Shown piece by piece: positions 53,801 to 64,000 of a stretch of 64,000 bases of DNA. The DNA comes from Onchocerca lupi. Lineage: Eukaryota; Nematoda; Chromadorea; Rhabditida; Onchocercidae. The notes beneath the pieces were generated by a model. That model did no database searches, was not told the DNA's origin, and saw nothing but the letters and a program-made list of their open reading frames with translations. Numbering within the stretch: the stretch's first letter is position 1; each line of letters starts with the position of its first letter. Both the position numbers and the translations under genes were made by a program. Location of the stretch: NCBI GenBank assembly GCA_028564675.1, contig JAOVVO010000007.1, forward strand, positions 186,001 to 250,000, given 5' to 3'.

Positions 53801-55032
53801 CATTTGCATTTCATATTGAATGAAAAGAAAAATTGACTAATGACGCGCCCTATCTGAAATGAACAAAATGCTCTTTGCTACTAATTCTTCGACTTTCGTG
53901 TATTGTTTTTCGAAATGCCGTCAAGCAAAGGCGACAGATGGATTTGAACTTAACGAGCATAGCATAAGCATCCATTCACAATCTCTGCATTCAAGTAAAT
54001 CATTCTCATTGGGTTACCGTATCTTTGTTTTCTTTTTCTTTCTTTTGTTTTTGAAAACAAAATTAGAAAATTTTGCATGAAATTTAGCAGTTGCAATTTT
54101 CTTTTTTGTGATTGCAACAGCGTTTAGATTTTGCTTCGAACATTTCTCATTCTAATTTAATTTTACAAACTATGGCGAATTAAAAATGATATGTGCATTT
54201 CTATCAAATGATATAGCTTTTTAAAGAAAAGAGAATAAAACTTGATAAACTGAAAAGGATGCCAAAATTTTCAGAATAGCAAAAATTTTTTCTTTTCTTT
54301 TTTTTTTTTTTTAAATTGCAGTATGTGTGCTTGATTTTTTCACTGAAAATTCTTCATCATAATTGTCCGGATATCAATAAATTTACCTCTAAGCTGTGTG
54401 GCCGATATTGAGATATTCTCACAAACTGAAGTAATCTATCCATTCCATCGCTGCTTCAAATTTAGCAAATTGTTTGGGAACTAATGATTTGTTGAATCCA
54501 GATTTCTGCTCTTAGGAATACCAATAAATTATATATTTATATATACATGCTAGTGTAAGTGAAAATGTACTACAGCGGGTTATTATCCTGCTCTGTTAAA
54601 TTGATATTTCATTTAATTGCTTCCACTACAAATATGAATAACATGGAAAAAGCGGGTGTTAGAATTCTTAGGCTTATAAGTAATAAACTTATTCATTTCC
54701 TTGAACATAAAATTTGAAATGAAACATTTATTTGAAAAAAAAATCAGTGAACGCGAAACGCTGTTAATTCGTCCTGCAAGATATAATCAATCATATCCTA
54801 AATCCTTTTTCGTCGCTCTTACGATAATAACTATAAATAAAATAGTTTTAACAGATAACAATGAACAGTAATTGAAGGCGTTTTAAATCACCTTTTAGTT
54901 GCTCTATGTGCATGAAATTCAATGATTGATTTAAAACATCACAAGAATACAGCTACAAATACGATTCATTCGGGTAAATTAAGATATTTAGTGGAAATTT
55001 CGCAAAAATTAAGGTGACTTTTTCATTTAAGA

Positions 55033-55040
55033 TATAAAAG
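55033..55040 (+). promoter_or_regulatory. TATA box candidate upstream of flp-34
   Basis: TATAAAAG, a full TATA consensus. It is about 630 bases before the flp-34 start codon. A start of transcription near 55060-55070 would give an outron removed by trans-splicing at ttcttttcag (ending 55627). Confidence 0.45.
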
Positions 55041-55664
55041 CAGATTTCATCTGTCAAAAATATCGGCACATTAACACTGTATTATTTAATAATTAGTATT
55101 CAGTGAGAGAGTGTTTGAAATAAGCAAGTAAGCAGTTCTTGAGGAATGAAAATATCTAACTCCAAAATCAAAAAGTTGTCTATTCATAAAACGACAGGCA
55201 AATGTGCATCCTATGGCTTCATATTATTTGTTATTTTTTTAGCTATTTATATTCTAAATAGGTAACTTTTTCATACTGATATTTCTTCCATTAATGCCTC
55301 ACTCGCTGTTGAAAAAGACAAAAATTTGTAGTGCTTTATAAATTGAACTATGAGCACATCTTTGACTATTGCTTCACAAAGCAATGATATTTGGCAATAG
55401 TAATAAAACTTTGCAAATGAATTTTATTAAAATCAAATTCATGACGATGAAGTTATTCCTGCACTTTCACTTGAATTTTTTAGAACGCAAAATTGCTATG
55501 ACAATTTCACGTTAAAAATCAAATTTCACGTAAATTTATGCATTAATTTGTATCAGTGAAATATTCAAGGCGATGCTTATTCAGATTCATGAATCTTTAA
55601 ACAGAACAAATGAGTTTTTCTTTTCAGCGCCCTGTGAAGTGAATCATTTGAAATTTGACGCGGA

Positions 55665-57537
55665 ATGACAACAATTTATTTGTTTGCAGGCACATTGCTT
55701 TTACCTGCACTTCTTGTTTGGTAAGACAAATTTTTTTAGTGATTACAGAAATAGAAAGTGAAGCATTTGAATTTTCTCGACCTTAGCTTTCCTTTTTTTC
55801 CTTCAGAAATTTTCACAGATGATTTCTATGCAAATATACTGAAGTGGAAAAGTCAGAATTTCAAACCAATTTAAAATAAATGTTATAAAATCCATATTTT
55901 TTTGAAATCTTTCAAAATTGAAATTCGCTTCCAATTAATTTTCATCTCAAAATTATTTTCTTATGATCTTTTTCTGACAAAAAAATTCAAAACTGCAGCA
56001 ATGTACCAATGGATCGCGCTGAACGATTAGATAGAGATCTGGAACAATTTACATCGGCTATCAACGGTGCTCTGAGGCTACGTTATGGGAAACGTTCATA
56101 CGATTCTGATGTGTTTGGTAAAACCGTTCGATCACAGTTAGTTTAACCTATCCTGTTAATCGTACTTTTGTAACTAATTGTCAACAATACTCACAATATT
56201 GATGGAAGATTAACAATATTTATACATTGGAAATACGTTTATTATTCAAGATAATTAGGATATGAACGAGAATCAAATAATGAAATGCATGAGGAAGTGA
56301 AAACATCCTGAAACTTCTGTGGAACAACCAAACACTCCAGTGTGTGAGAAAAATCGCCTATATTGAATGAAGGAATTTTTCGAATTTCTGATTTCATTTA
56401 GCTATTTTAGGCTGCTTAAAACATCAATGTTTCTGTTTCTATTGCTTCTTAACATGCGACTTCATTTTTCCCGAAGTGATATAATTTATAGAAAAAACCT
56501 AATGCTGCAATTATTCCTAAGATTAAAGAAATAGCTTCAATAAAAAAGGAGTTTCTTTGTCTTATCAATTTTCTAGAGAATCTTTTTTCAAGCCTCAAAT
56601 CATTGTGTCTAGATTACTGGGAATATCAGATTTTCTGGCTATGCCTTGCTTCATAGAACAATACCTACGAAAAACCCACGACAAACTATTTGTTTGCAGC
56701 AAATTTTGAACTGATCATAAGAATTTCTATTCCTCTCGTCTTTCTGATAACAGAATACGACAAAATTTTTGAAATCATAAAACCATGACTTTGATTTGAG
56801 AAACCAAATAAGCTTTCACTAAATGGGAGAAAAAAAATTTTTGGTCGAAAAAATTTTGCAGTACAGATTTTCTGCAATTTAATTTTTTTAGGGAAGTTGG
56901 AGATCGATATTTTGAGCCTTCCTACGATCATTTTTATTTACCGATGTAGGTATTTTGTTTAAATCTTTATCTTGTAAAACTTGATATTAAAATTCAAACT
57001 TCAGACTTGCAATTTTGATTCGTATGTAGGTTGCTAGGAAAATGCAAGTATTGATTGATGAATATCTTCAAAGCGCATACTGTATAACATATTTTCAGTC
57101 AGATATCTGTATTGGTCATGAAAATGAGCCTAAAGTAGAAGGGCCTAGAATTATTATATTCGGCATGATAGTGTACCTTGATAACAATCAAAATATCATT
57201 AATGCCTGAATAATCCGTATAATTCACAATTCAAAATCCTAAAAATAGAATTTTCACCTACAAATAAGAATTTTTTGAATTGATTTCTTGAGAGAAATGA
57301 TATTTATAGAGAGGAACAGAAACAATTACCGTTAGCTGATCGAGTTATTGCATCACTGAACGGAGCAGAACGTCTTAGGTATGCAAATCATTTTGGTGAA
57401 AATTTAAACTATAAAACTTTTTTGCAGAAAGTTTTTTGTATAATATGCAAAAGGAAAAATGAGGTAAAGTTGTAAAATTGATTTAAGCAATTTCTTAATC
57501 GCAAATCATTAAAAAAAATAATTTCAGATTTGGCTGA
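55665..57537 (+). CDS. flp-34: FLP-34-like neuropeptide precursor (neuropeptide F/Y-like)
   Basis: Secreted precursor of amidated RFamide/RYamide-type neuropeptides related to NPY/NPF signalling. Four coding exons join in phase: 55665-55720, 55999-56136, 57310-57378, 57528-57537, giving 90 residues. Residues 1-19 are a signal peptide (MTTIYLFAGTLLLPALLVC). The first peptide ends SAINGALRLRYG at 38-49, followed by the KR cleavage and amidation site. The second ends ASLNGAERLRFG at 79-90, where Gly is the last residue before the stop, so it needs no dibasic cut. Both endings match the two C. elegans FLP-34 peptides as I recall them (SAINNA-RLRYG and ASLNNAERLRFG). The last exon holds only A-TTT-GGC-TGA after donor AG/gtatgc. 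AATAAA follows at 57544-57549. The ATG was chosen because it alone keeps frame and supplies the signal peptide; a ttcttttcag acceptor precedes it. Confidence 0.93.
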
Positions 57538-58983
57538 AATTAAAATAAAATATTTGGGATGTTCCAAATACAAGCCGATCATTTTATTACTATTATCAAA
57601 TTGCATCGGTATGACAATGAGAAAGATTTATCGATGATATTCTGATTTGATATTAAAAGTCAAAGTTCCATGTCATTCTCTTACAAAATGTATTTTTGTT
57701 AAAATGGCCATTCTGTTGTTAAATGCATGCGTGTCGCACAAAAGATGAATTTAAAAAAACAGGTAAAGAATTCAAAAAAGAGATATGGCGGGAAAGAAAA
57801 CAAAAGTTCGTCGCAAAATTTCTTCAAGAAGCTACCAGCGACTTTGCATCTCCATCAACTGACACTTTTGTCATCGAAATTTGACTGAGTCGAATTCTGT
57901 CACAAAATGTTATTTTGGAATAACTTCAGAGACGAAGGTACATTTTTCTCGCTCGCATCATTGATCATTGAAATGCACACAATGTTTAGCCCTATTTTAA
58001 ATGCCGTACTAACATTCCTCCAACTAAATGCATTCTCTCTTCTGTACCATCTTCTGCGACTCTAGCCTCAAATTTCAGAATTTTAGAGAATTCCCTGTTA
58101 TTTTGGCCAACAAACATTGCACTCTGTATAAATGTAGTATTTTATATGCAGTTTAATAATATGAAAATCTGGTAAAATTAAGAAAGCGCAGATTTAAAAA
58201 ATGAATTTGTAATGTCCAAGGAAATTTGCTCATCTTTAATTAAATCCACTGATCTAACTCTAATTTTACACCGACTTATTTAAATAATTCAGTGGAGAAT
58301 CTTCACGCACTAACAGCAGTGAATTACTCGCGCAGAAAAACAACTCATAAACATCGTTTAATGGCAGAATAATTAGACTAGAAGCTAAGATCAAAAAACA
58401 ATTCAAGGACAGAAATAAATCAAAATGGAAAAAGAAAAAACCGCACATTAATTATATGAAATTATGGAATTTATCTCTATGAAATCGAGAACAATCAGTC
58501 TTTCACAAGTTTTATTAAGTAGAAATCTTGAAAAATGTCTAACTCGTAAAATATTGTTGCCTATATTTGGCAGTGCATTTCTGTGAAGTACCACGCGTAT
58601 TTCAATTCATCTATGAATGGTTAAAATTTGCTTAAAGATATTTAGAAATCTGCAAGCAAAGATATACTAATTTCACCGAGAAACGAAACTTGCATGACTC
58701 ACGCATGCATATAATTTTATTGGTTTTCGATGATGTCATAATTGTGGCACAGTTTGATTCTGTTTCTTCATTAATGATCGATCCAAACTGAAAAAAGTGA
58801 TGACTAAGTCGTCTTCGTTTGATCTTTTTATGTTCAGTATTTTCCATCTTATAAAGGTCATCGCATGATTTAGAGATGGCAAAGATTTCAAAAATGAAAG
58901 ATGAAAACCGGTATCTGAACTATTGATTTTCTAATCGAAGAATGGATCAAGGAGAAAGCACTGGCTGGCACTGTGAGTTTCTT

Positions 58984-59114
58984 TCGATCAAGGTTAACAC
59001 ATGACCTTGATCGACGTGGACTTCAGCGCCACTATACGACGTGCTCAGCGTTTAATCAAACTATTTGGTGCTCGCCACTTATTCACGCTTAATTATTTAC
59101 TTATTCACGCTTAA
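58984..59114. repeat. Palindrome TCGATCAAGGT / ACCTTGATCGA
   Basis: The arms lie at 58984-58994 and 59104-59114 if numbered on the printed blocks as 58984-58994 and 59004-59014; the true second arm is 59004-59014, a nine-base spacer. Each arm holds TCAAGGT, the core of a monomeric nuclear-receptor half site. It may be a hairpin in the syntenin 3' flank instead. Confidence 0.5.
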
Positions 59115-59120
59115 TTATTT
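59077..59120 (+). repeat. 22-bp perfect tandem duplication
   Basis: acttattcacgcttaattat plus two T, repeated twice without mismatch. Short local duplication with no known role. Confidence 0.95.
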
Positions 59121-59208
59121 ATGTGAATAATGCATTCGTCCACATCTATGCAAGATTTATGAGATATGTTCGGTGAAATAGGAGACAAATTTTGGAAATA
59201 ATTTAAAA

Positions 59209-62200
59209 TTAATGAAATTTGGAGTGTTTGACTGACTTTTTCGTAATTTCATCATAAAATTCTGGAGGCATAAGCGTCAATGTAACTGTCATTGGCGCAT
59301 CATCCAGGCACGATTTCATCGCTTTATTCTGAAATGAAAACGGATGAATGTGATACAAACTGCAGAAAAACCTTATCTTCTCAAGAATGACTGAAATGGA
59401 AAACATTAAAAAACATTTTAATTTGTGCTGAACACATTGGACTTATATTCGTTGAACAATCGTGTAATTCTGTTCATATTTAAGATAAGTTTATATAGAA
59501 TTCAGAAACTATTTGTTTTTTGTTGCCCTCGTCAAAAAAAAAGACTTTGAAGTTTCTTTTAACTAGGTTGTTGAAGTTCTTTTAACTAAATTTAAAGGGA
59601 AAGTAGAACATCGCAGATAATTAAATAAAGATGCGAATTCACTCACTTTTCCATAATTAATTATCAACTCAATGACGAGTAAAACAATAAATTCGAATGA
59701 AATCTTGAATAAGTTAATAACCTTGAAAGCCATAACATTTCGTCCATCTACTTCAATGATTCGTTGATTGATAAGCAATCCATTGCGACTTGCGCTTGAA
59801 TCTTGCATCACTGCTGTGATAAGATTATCTTTATATGAGAATCCTAACAGGCCAGATGCATCTTTATGTAACGTTATCGTCCTGGCCAGAGGCCTAAATT
59901 AGGCTATAGAAAAGACTTGCAGATTTTCTTGAAAAAATCTTATTAAAAATTTTCTAAGAAATATCCTGAATTTTATGCTATTTCTTGAAAATCTCGAAAG
60001 CTGGATAAACCAATATATTTTACCAAACAAGTTATGAATATTAATAATAGCAAAGGTGATAAACATTTATTCAAATATCTTATTCCTAATGCTGACTTTT
60101 TTAAGCCGATACTCATTGGAATTATTTAGGAAAAATCTCTGATAATAATTAAGTCACAAAATATTTGCCTAAAAAATGTGCCATGGATTCATGACTATGG
60201 TAATGTTGTGATTAATTCATTTAATCATAATTAATGACTAATTAGCCTAACATTCCTTGCTAGAACTTCAAAAATTCTCTTCTTGCTATTTCATTTTGGA
60301 AATAGGCCCTGAAATCAACAAGTACATTTCTATTTCGTGAGCAATTTTTAATTTTTAACATTTTGAACACCGCAGGAAAGTAGAAAAGGTCATTCGGTCA
60401 CTGGTCAGCAGTTACTTTGTACAAAAAATATCCTTAAGCTCACTCCTTGCTGCCTATAAAAACTCTATTCATCGCCTTTAGCTGAAAAAAAAAAAATGAA
60501 ATTTTTTAATTAAAATTTCAACTGACTCTCCCGAGATATCTTTCTTTTCAGATGATATTCATTCATTTCTGAAACTCTCTGGCTGACGAATTTCTCTTAG
60601 ATTATCATTCCATATTTGCTTTGTTGATTGTCCTAATCAATAGTATTTTAACTCTATCGTATTTCTTCCTTCAACGTTCAATCCTCTCCCTTTATCCATT
60701 TGACATAGAATATTCAAAAATTTTAACATTCGAGGTACTCCTTGTTTATTCGCTCGATATATTTTCAGTTTTTGAAAGAGTTTTTTGCTGTCTTAAAGAT
60801 AAGACTACCAAACATAGATTGATCTGTCTATCCACCTATAAGTAGTGCTGTCTATAGGAAAAATTTTTGATTATAGAAATTTGGCCTTAAGTAAATAAAT
60901 CGATCAGACTCTTGCAAAATTTTCTGCAAATATTGCTCAAATATATGAATTTGCAGATAAAGAAAAGCTCCAGCCTATTTGAGTGATGATCCAGATCTGA
61001 TCAAAAGTGCAGCCGATCATCGTTCTGCAGTCAGTCTGGCATTCCTAGCAGACATTTTAGAAGAGATTATTCTTCAAAGGTATTTACACTACGAAAAGAT
61101 AACGCTATTGGGAGTAAAAAAGGAAGAACAACTGCTGTGTAATATTAGGCAGGATTGTCATTTATTTAGCAAACTGAATGTTGTTGAAAACCGAATTATC
61201 TACTGATTTCTATAGAATTTTAATTTTTAAAATTTCGGTCATTATTTCTATTTTCGAAAACTAAATTTTTTTCAAATCTCAAGTTAACTGTATGTACATT
61301 GTACCTGTCTCTGAGAATGAGAATTACTGCATGCTTTGATTTCTTCAGAAGATCCATCACCTACAATATAAAATTTTTTGAAGTTGTCTAAATTTTGAGA
61401 CAGCAGATTAAAAAAAAAAACTGACTTTTTGACCGGTCATTCCAAGCACTTCGATACCATTTAAAGTGAGTAGTTGATCACCGAATCGAATACCGGCAGC
61501 TGCAGCTGGAGAACCTTCGGCTACCAATTGGATAAAAACACCCTAAAACCGAGTGAATGGTATTTTTTCAAAATTTAATTTAAATAAAAACTAACAAACA
61601 AAGCCTTCCTGTGTAGATCCATTTAGTAGGTGAAAATTTATAAAAAAATAGAAATTTGGGTAGTTAACGCCAAGAACTGAGCTCATATCGAAAGTTCTCT
61701 GGTAAGCTATGGTATTCAAGGTTTGCTTCTTGGATATATAACTATTTCGAACTAGGACTCTTGAAAAAGTATGGGAACTCAATTGATCAACATATGTCAA
61801 AGTGTCATTCTCGATGGAATGGTCTGCAATATAATCCCTTTGCTTTGGAATCACAGAATTCTCTGACGGAAGCAATGGCAAGTGAACAGAATGATGAGGA
61901 TACCTGATTGACGGCTCGCATTCTCAGCCCATACTTCTTACTTTTAGTACGATTAAGGATCACTTTGCGAACACCATGCGAAAGATCAGCTTTAGTGAGA
62001 CCGGAACACTGCGATGTGATCGGGGCGATGATCCACTTACTTTCTGTTGAGGCCAACATATTTGATATTTGTGGTTGAACTGCTATTGATTGCAATGGAT
62101 GAGGGTAGGGAAGGGGCATTACTGTTGCTTCTGGTAATTGCGCAGACGGTTTCTGAAAGCAATCAAAATTTTACAAAGTCTTCAAATCAAATTTGATCTT

Positions 62201-62443
62201 TTTGAAAGAAATTTACCAGATTGAATTGTCTCAAAATTTCAGAAATTTAACTAATGAACAAAAATTAACCATCAAATCTCCAAGAGCACTACTTCATTCT
62301 GTTACTGAAATAAATTTTTAAAGCTATTACCTGTTAATCACATATTGAACAAAATTAGAAAATTTAAGTCTTACGAGCATAGGTACATGCTGCGGTTGGG
62401 AAATGATTTCATAATAAGATGGAAGTGATGGGTATCCTGACAT
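59209..62443 (-). CDS. SDCBP: Syntenin (tandem PDZ scaffold)
   Basis: Cytosolic adaptor that binds syndecan and other receptor tails through two PDZ domains and acts in trafficking and exosome formation. Six exons join in phase: 62443-62375, 62152-61904, 61542-61426, 61360-61305, 59893-59722, 59328-59209, giving 260 residues (human 298). The start MSGYPSLPSYYE matches the YPSLED region of vertebrate syntenin. PDZ1 (about 84-160) has YGLRMRAV, GVFIQLVAEGSPAAAAGIRFGDQLL cut here as GVFIQLVAEGSPAAA and GIRFGDQLL. PDZ2 (about 165-245) begins RTITLHKD and has LLGFSYKD, the binding-groove region, with SSASRNGLL and MTVTLTLMP. The linker between domains is very short, as in the family. A 1.4-kb intron separates the PDZ exons. 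A possible 5' exon at 63316-63272 would extend the protein in frame. Confidence 0.92.
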
Positions 62444-64000
62444 TTTCTGTGGAGCTGCAATTTGGAAAAATTTTTCGGAATAAAATTTGTGTTCTTTTAT
62501 AAGATGTCTTTTGTCCTTTTATCTTGAAAGAGACTGAGTTGGTGTCTCTCAGAAGTGATTAGTATTACAGCAATTTTTAATTTTTTTTATTCGTCTCATT
62601 GACGATTGTATCGTATTCTCTTAACTGGCACGAATCTACTTTTCCATTTCTATCTATATAAGCTAGAAGGAATTCGTTTTAAATGTTACAAAACAGAAAA
62701 GATCATTCTTAGCCAAGATCGCTTTTATAAGCTATCAAATATTTCGATGACAAAATATCTCTATGCCGTCCTTATACTACCACTTTCTTTTCTTCTCAGC
62801 TCTTTTATTGAATGAACTTACAAAAAACAGGATATTCTTTTCAAATAATGGTTTAGCAGCATATTTTTGGAATTGTATGTTCAATTCTTCTCGAAAATTA
62901 GACATCAGTTTTAATGAAAAATAAAAATTTGAATTTCGTGATAAATTATCGACTATTAAAATACATAAATATTATTCTATGACCGGTGAAATATGAAAAG
63001 TGAACAAATATTAAGATAGTTTATATGAACGATGCAAAGAACTTAATGACACCGAAATACTTCTAATCAAGGAGCCATTATCAAATAAATCAAATTCTGA
63101 ATATATATGCTTCCAGAATAAATTGTTTTCCGTGATATCTACAATTTAATGCGAAACCTGTTCATTGTATTATCTTCATTCACATCACAATAAGCAAATC
63201 ATTTGGAATTCTAATCCAAGGAACTAAAAACGTAACAAGTATCAATATTCAAGATCAAAAACTAAATAAACCTGTTGATATGACGTTTTCATCGATTGCT
63301 TCGTAAATTCGTCCCGCTGAAACTCTTTTGAAAATTGGATTAAAATTAATTTATTTGTATTAATCGCATTTTTTACCTAATTTCAAAGTGTCATAATTTA
63401 TTAAAAAACGTATTTCACTTTTCTTTTTATCTCTTCGCTCTTTTCAACCCTTTTACAGATCACAATTCCCTTTAAATTATTTCAGTGATTGATAACAATA
63501 AAACACATATGTTTTTCTCTTCATGATTAAATATTAGGATTGGTCCTTATTTATAAAATTTAATTAAAATTTGTAGTATGGGTTGATATCAAATGATACA
63601 TTTGCATACTGTTTGTTTCTGAAGGACTTTTTTAATCATTTTTGCATAAAATCATTATTCTCATAATAGTATCATCATATCTTTTATTGAAAGTTTGAAG
63701 AGCTGACTATCAGGGAGTACTGTTTGGGTAAATGATTGTGAAGTTTATTTAACTATATTGAATTTTTTCTTCAAAAGATTAAAGTGATTTTTCCTGTGTC
63801 TATTACGAGTAGGTAAGTGAATGAAACTAATCTTTAATTTTTGATTTTTACCTTTACAAAATCAGACTAAATAGCAGCATTATCTGATATTTTAATCAGT
63901 GGAAGATTGCTCCCAATTGGAAGCTGTGTTATGGATATAAACCAAATCAGCTTGTCCAGTAAATGAATTTAAGTAAAACGGTCTGGTAGTTGACGTTATA
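62444..64000. other. Syntenin upstream region
   Basis: AT-rich with no independent gene seen. The hydrophobic frame at 62606-62815 has no splice or motif support. The only structured item is the possible syntenin 5' exon near 63.3 kb. Confidence 0.4.
63272..63316 (-). other. Possible 5' exon of syntenin
   Basis: Bounded by acceptor agtttcag and donor CAG/gtttat. An ATG at 63292 opens MKTSYQQ, which would join in frame to AAA-ATG at 62446 through the acceptor tccacag and add eight residues. The upstream acceptor could be a trans-splice site. If instead the acceptor ttgcag at 62458 is used, this is a 5' untranslated exon and translation starts at 62443. Confidence 0.4.

Larger units (their letters stand above)
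47987..55627. other. Gene-poor interval of about 7.6 kb
   Basis: Long AT-rich stretch with no recognised exon, RNA gene or transposon. The left end is KRR1 3' flank; the right end is likely the distal promoter of flp-34. Only isolated frames of 60-84 codons occur, at a frequency expected by chance. One at 50638 is singled out separately. Confidence 0.45.
57538..59208. other. Convergent intergenic region flp-34 / syntenin
   Basis: 3' flanks of both genes. It contains the flp-34 poly-A signal, an 11-bp-arm palindrome at 58984-59114 and a 22-bp tandem duplication at 59077-59120. Frames at 58266-58847 have no support. Confidence 0.45.

Noticed and set aside
55146..55261. ATG with a membrane helix as the first exon of flp-34
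   Set aside because: Every downstream acceptor puts it out of frame with the peptide exons. The ATG at 55665 supplies an in-frame signal peptide.
57414..57471. Alternative end of flp-34 by read-through past 57378
   Set aside because: It gives RLRYANHF without an amidation Gly, whereas the 57528 exon gives RLRFG exactly as in the family.

Overview
This is AT-rich nuclear DNA from a nematode, most probably a filarial or other spirurid worm. The evidence is a nematode-type G-alpha (GPA-7-like) and an FLP-34 neuropeptide precursor, together with short multi-exon genes whose introns end in nematode-type TTTTCAG/TTGCAG acceptors. I rebuilt ten protein-coding genes exon by exon; all splice joins are phase-consistent, with a few ambiguous boundaries noted in the entries. 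There is also one decayed gene region and one island of mobile DNA. I found no tRNA, rRNA, CRISPR array or prokaryotic operon. Family assignments rest on motif recognition by eye; no search was run.

Layout, left to right. 1-2.66 kb: no gene seen. 2.7-8.2 kb (+): G-alpha subunit gpa-7. 8.9-12.4 kb (-): RSL1D1-like ribosomal L1-domain protein. 13.4-15.4 kb (-): SDE2, with its GG-KGG processing site. 15.5-21.5 kb: repeat and transposon island holding a decayed leucine-rich-repeat gene, a broken Helitron helicase, Helitron-type termini and a dispersed, often inverted repeat. 21.6-24.1 kb (+): proline-rich single CCCH zinc-finger protein. 25.2-27.7 kb (+): Msp1/ATAD1 AAA-ATPase. 28.8-33.3 kb (-): primase large subunit PRIM2. 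34.6-45.2 kb (-): splicing factor RBM25 (RRM, RE/RS-rich middle, PWI). 45.7-48.0 kb (+): KRR1, head to head with RBM25 across about 0.5 kb. 48-55 kb: gene-poor. 55.7-57.5 kb (+): flp-34, a neuropeptide-F/Y-like precursor whose last codons sit in a 10-nt terminal coding exon. 59.2-62.4 kb (-), with a possible 5' exon near 63.3 kb: syntenin, a tandem-PDZ scaffold. 62.4-64 kb: nothing else clear.

The genes do not form one pathway. Several are housekeeping RNA or ribosome factors (RSL1D1, KRR1, RBM25, and SDE2, which in other organisms links splicing and replication), plus DNA replication (PRIM2) and mitochondrial or peroxisomal membrane protein quality control (ATAD1). gpa-7 and flp-34 are signalling genes. 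Two introns appear to use GC-AG splice sites.
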